Shown: piece after piece, positions 33,396-34,846 of the stretch | Layout of the letters: the number at the start of each line of letters is the position of its first letter | Numbering within the stretch: the first letter of the stretch is position 1 | Made by a program: the position numbers and the translations under genes | NCBI GenBank assembly: GCA_964472395.1 | Contig: CAYYMM010000039.1 | Span: 1-34,846 of the forward strand | DNA length: 34,846 bases | Direction of reading: 5' to 3' | Origin: CALFER01 sp964472395 | GTDB taxonomy: Bacteria; CSSED10-310; CALFER01 | Notes under the pieces: generated by a model | What the model was told of the DNA's origin: nothing | Database searches by the model: none | What the model saw: only the letters and a program-made list of their open reading frames with translations

Positions 33396-34547
33396 ATGAT
33401 TCAACAGATTCCAGCGCACGGCGGTAAATTGGTCAATCGGGTGCTCGAAGGCCAGCAACGAACCGCACTTCTTGAACGCATTCCGACACTGAAGCGTTTG
33501 ACACTGAACCGCAGGGAAATCGCCGATCTTGAGATGATTTCGACGGGTGCATTCAGTCCGCTCGAAGGATTCGTGACGTCGAAGGACTACGAGAGCATCC
33601 TGCACAACATGCATCTGGTGAATGGTCTTCCGTGGACAATCCCGATCACGCTCTCAGTTGACGATAACAGCCGGAAAAAGATCAAGGAAGGCGAAGATCT
33701 GGCGATGTACAGCATCGATGGCGACTGTCTCGGTGTGCTTCACCTCGAAGAAATCTTCCCCTACGACAAGACCAAAGAAGCGCTACAGGTTTACAAAACC
33801 GACGATGTCAAACACCCCGGAGTAGCGGCTTTGAACGAACAGGGATCGTATTATCTGGGCGGCCGCGTCAGCCTGGTCAAAGGGATCGTCCACGCGGATT
33901 TCCGTTCACATCGTCTCGACCCGAAAGAAACCCGTGTTCTGTTCAAGGAGAGGAACTGGCATACGATCGTGGCATTCCAGACCCGTAATCCCGTGCACAG
34001 AGCGCATGAGTACATCCAGAAGTGCGCGATGGAGATGGTCGACGGCCTTCTGCTCCATCCCCTCGTTGGCGAAACTAAAAGTGACGATATCCCGGCGGAT
34101 GTCAGGATGAAATGTTACGAGGCGTTGTTGAAGAATTACTATCCGCAGAATCGGGTCGTGTTGTCCGTCCTGCCGGCCAATATGCGATATGCCGGGCCCA
34201 AGGAAGCGATCCTTCATGCGCTGGTTCGGAAAAATTACGGATGCACACATTTCATCGTCGGCCGTGATCACGCCGGAGTCGGGAATTATTACGGCACATT
34301 CGATGCTCATTACATATTCCGCGAATTTGACCCAGCCGAGATCGGGATCACTCCTCTGTTTTTCGATTACACATTCTACTGTCAGAAATGCGGCGCTATG
34401 GCATCACCGAAGACCTGCCCGCATCCGCCTGAAAACCACATTACGCTTTCGGGAACGAAAGTTCGGGAAATGCTGAAAAACAGGATCACACCTCCGGTCG
34501 AGTTCACCCGTCCGGAAATCGCCGAAATTCTGATGCAGAACACCTGA
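33396..34547 (+). CDS. sat: Sulfate adenylyltransferase (ATP sulfurylase)
   Basis: This 383-residue homo-oligomeric-type ATP sulfurylase makes adenosine 5'-phosphosulfate from ATP and sulfate, or runs in reverse in sulfur oxidation. Motifs are 'FQTRNPVHRAHE' (194-205, ATP/sulfate-binding QTRN and HRAH), 'GRDHAG' (289-294) and a C-terminal 'CQKCG...KTCPH' cluster (Cys329, Cys332, Cys341, His343) that binds zinc in bacterial and archaeal homologues. It ends near the catalytic core, with no APS-kinase domain. A strong AAAGGAG site precedes the ATG by seven bases. The stop overlaps the start of the PHP gene. No APS kinase or APS reductase is in the window, so assimilatory and dissimilatory use cannot be separated. 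Confidence 0.97.
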   Translation: MIQQIPAHGGKLVNRVLEGQQRTALLERIPTLKRLTLNRREIADLEMISTGAFSPLEGFVTSKDYESILHNMHLVNGLPWTIPITLSVDDNSRKKIKEGEDLAMYSIDGDCLGVLHLEEIFPYDKTKEALQVYKTDDVKHPGVAALNEQGSYYLGGRVSLVKGIVHADFRSHRLDPKETRVLFKERNWHTIVAFQTRNPVHRAHEYIQKCAMEMVDGLLLHPLVGETKSDDIPADVRMKCYEALLKNYYPQNRVVLSVLPANMRYAGPKEAILHALVRKNYGCTHFIVGRDHAGVGNYYGTFDAHYIFREFDPAEIGITPLFFDYTFYCQKCGAMASPKTCPHPPENHITLSGTKVREMLKNRITPPVEFTRPEIAEILMQNT

Positions 34548-34846
34548 TGAATGCCCTTTTGTCTCCCTCAGATCCGTCAACCTTCGTGATCGACCTGCAC
34601 ACGCACTCAACCGCTTCGGACGGCACGTTGTCCCCCTCCGCACTCGTTGAACATGCCGTTGAAGCGGGAGTCTCGATTCTGGCCCTGACCGACCACGATA
34701 CGAAAGACGGAGTTCCGGAAGCGATCCGGGCTGCCGATCAAAAACGGCTGCTCATGATCCCCGGCATCGAACTCAGCACGGATTGTCGGACCTGCAATGC
34801 ACATCTTCTCGGGCTGGGTATCACCCGTGAATCTTCCGCTCTGAAC
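34547..34846 (+). CDS. PHP-domain phosphoesterase, truncated by window end
   Basis: The first 100 codons are visible and the frame is still open at the last base. The N-terminal PHP metal-binding residues are present: 'DLHTHS' (His18, His20), Asp25 in 'SDGTLSP', 'LTDHD' (Asp49, His50), Glu75 in 'IPGIELS' and His86 in 'NAHLLGL'. This layout is typical of the YciV/TrpH family (RNase AM, 3',5'-nucleoside bisphosphate phosphatase). That activity would remove PAP formed when PAPS is used, which makes its place next to ATP sulfurylase sensible. The ATG shares one base with the upstream TGA stop (TGATG), so translation is coupled. The exact activity cannot be assigned from the fragment. Confidence 0.85.
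   Translation, partial: MNALLSPSDPSTFVIDLHTHSTASDGTLSPSALVEHAVEAGVSILALTDHDTKDGVPEAIRAADQKRLLMIPGIELSTDCRTCNAHLLGLGITRESSALN

Overview
The window looks like chromosomal DNA of a free-living diderm (Gram-negative-type) bacterium with roughly balanced GC. A TonB-dependent-receptor-like barrel ending in phenylalanine, lipoprotein-like and secreted proteins, and polysaccharide ligase genes imply an outer membrane. The gene content (pyruvate phosphate dikinase, ATP sulfurylase, GT-C membrane proteins with TPR tails, ABC permease-CPBP fusions, Gld-like ABC cassette) is typical of poorly sampled environmental phyla. I cannot assign a phylum. I see no tRNA, rRNA, CRISPR array, insertion sequence, integrase or phage gene, and no intergenic stretch longer than about 240 bases.

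Layout. (1) 1-3073, minus: a gene with two winged-helix-like repeats, then the first 760 codons of pyruvate phosphate dikinase (its C-terminus lies off the window). (2) 3270-4935, minus: a secreted protein with three fibronectin-like repeats, with its own promoter candidate and a textbook terminator. (3) 5050-12478, minus: a compact four-gene envelope-glycan operon made of a MurU/GDP-mannose-pyrophosphorylase-like nucleotidyltransferase, an AmgK-like sugar kinase, an O-antigen-ligase-like protein with TPRs and a DUF2723 glycosyltransferase-like protein with TPRs. (4) 12504-12549: overlapping divergent promoters. (5) 12602-16569, plus: a NatA/NatB-type ABC exporter with two permeases, the second fused to a CPBP intramembrane protease domain. 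(6) 16586-21608, plus: phosphotransacetylase, a degenerate nucleotidyltransferase-like protein, a NudL-like Nudix hydrolase, a MalK/UgpC-type ATPase and a membrane-anchored protein resembling a sulfatase stripped of its active site. (7) 21728-26921, plus: a GldA-GldF-GldG-DUF4340 cassette followed by a TrmN6-like methyltransferase. (8) 26930-29437: the TonB-dependent-receptor-like protein, whose stop codon interlocks with that of a convergent ABC permease. (9) 29434-31874, minus: a third ABC-2 type exporter pair. (10) 32017-34846, plus: an alkaline-phosphatase-superfamily phosphodiesterase behind a promoter overlapping a perfect 12-bp dyad, then ATP sulfurylase and a truncated PHP-domain phosphoesterase.

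The central theme is the cell envelope: activation and transfer of sugars, three different ABC-2 exporters, an orphan sugar-importer ATPase and outer-membrane transport. The most notable items are the inactive-looking sulfatase homologue directly behind the sugar ATPase, the sugar-activation/TPR-glycosyltransferase operon, the Gld/DUF4340 cassette of uncertain function, and the dyad-controlled promoter at 31942-31983.
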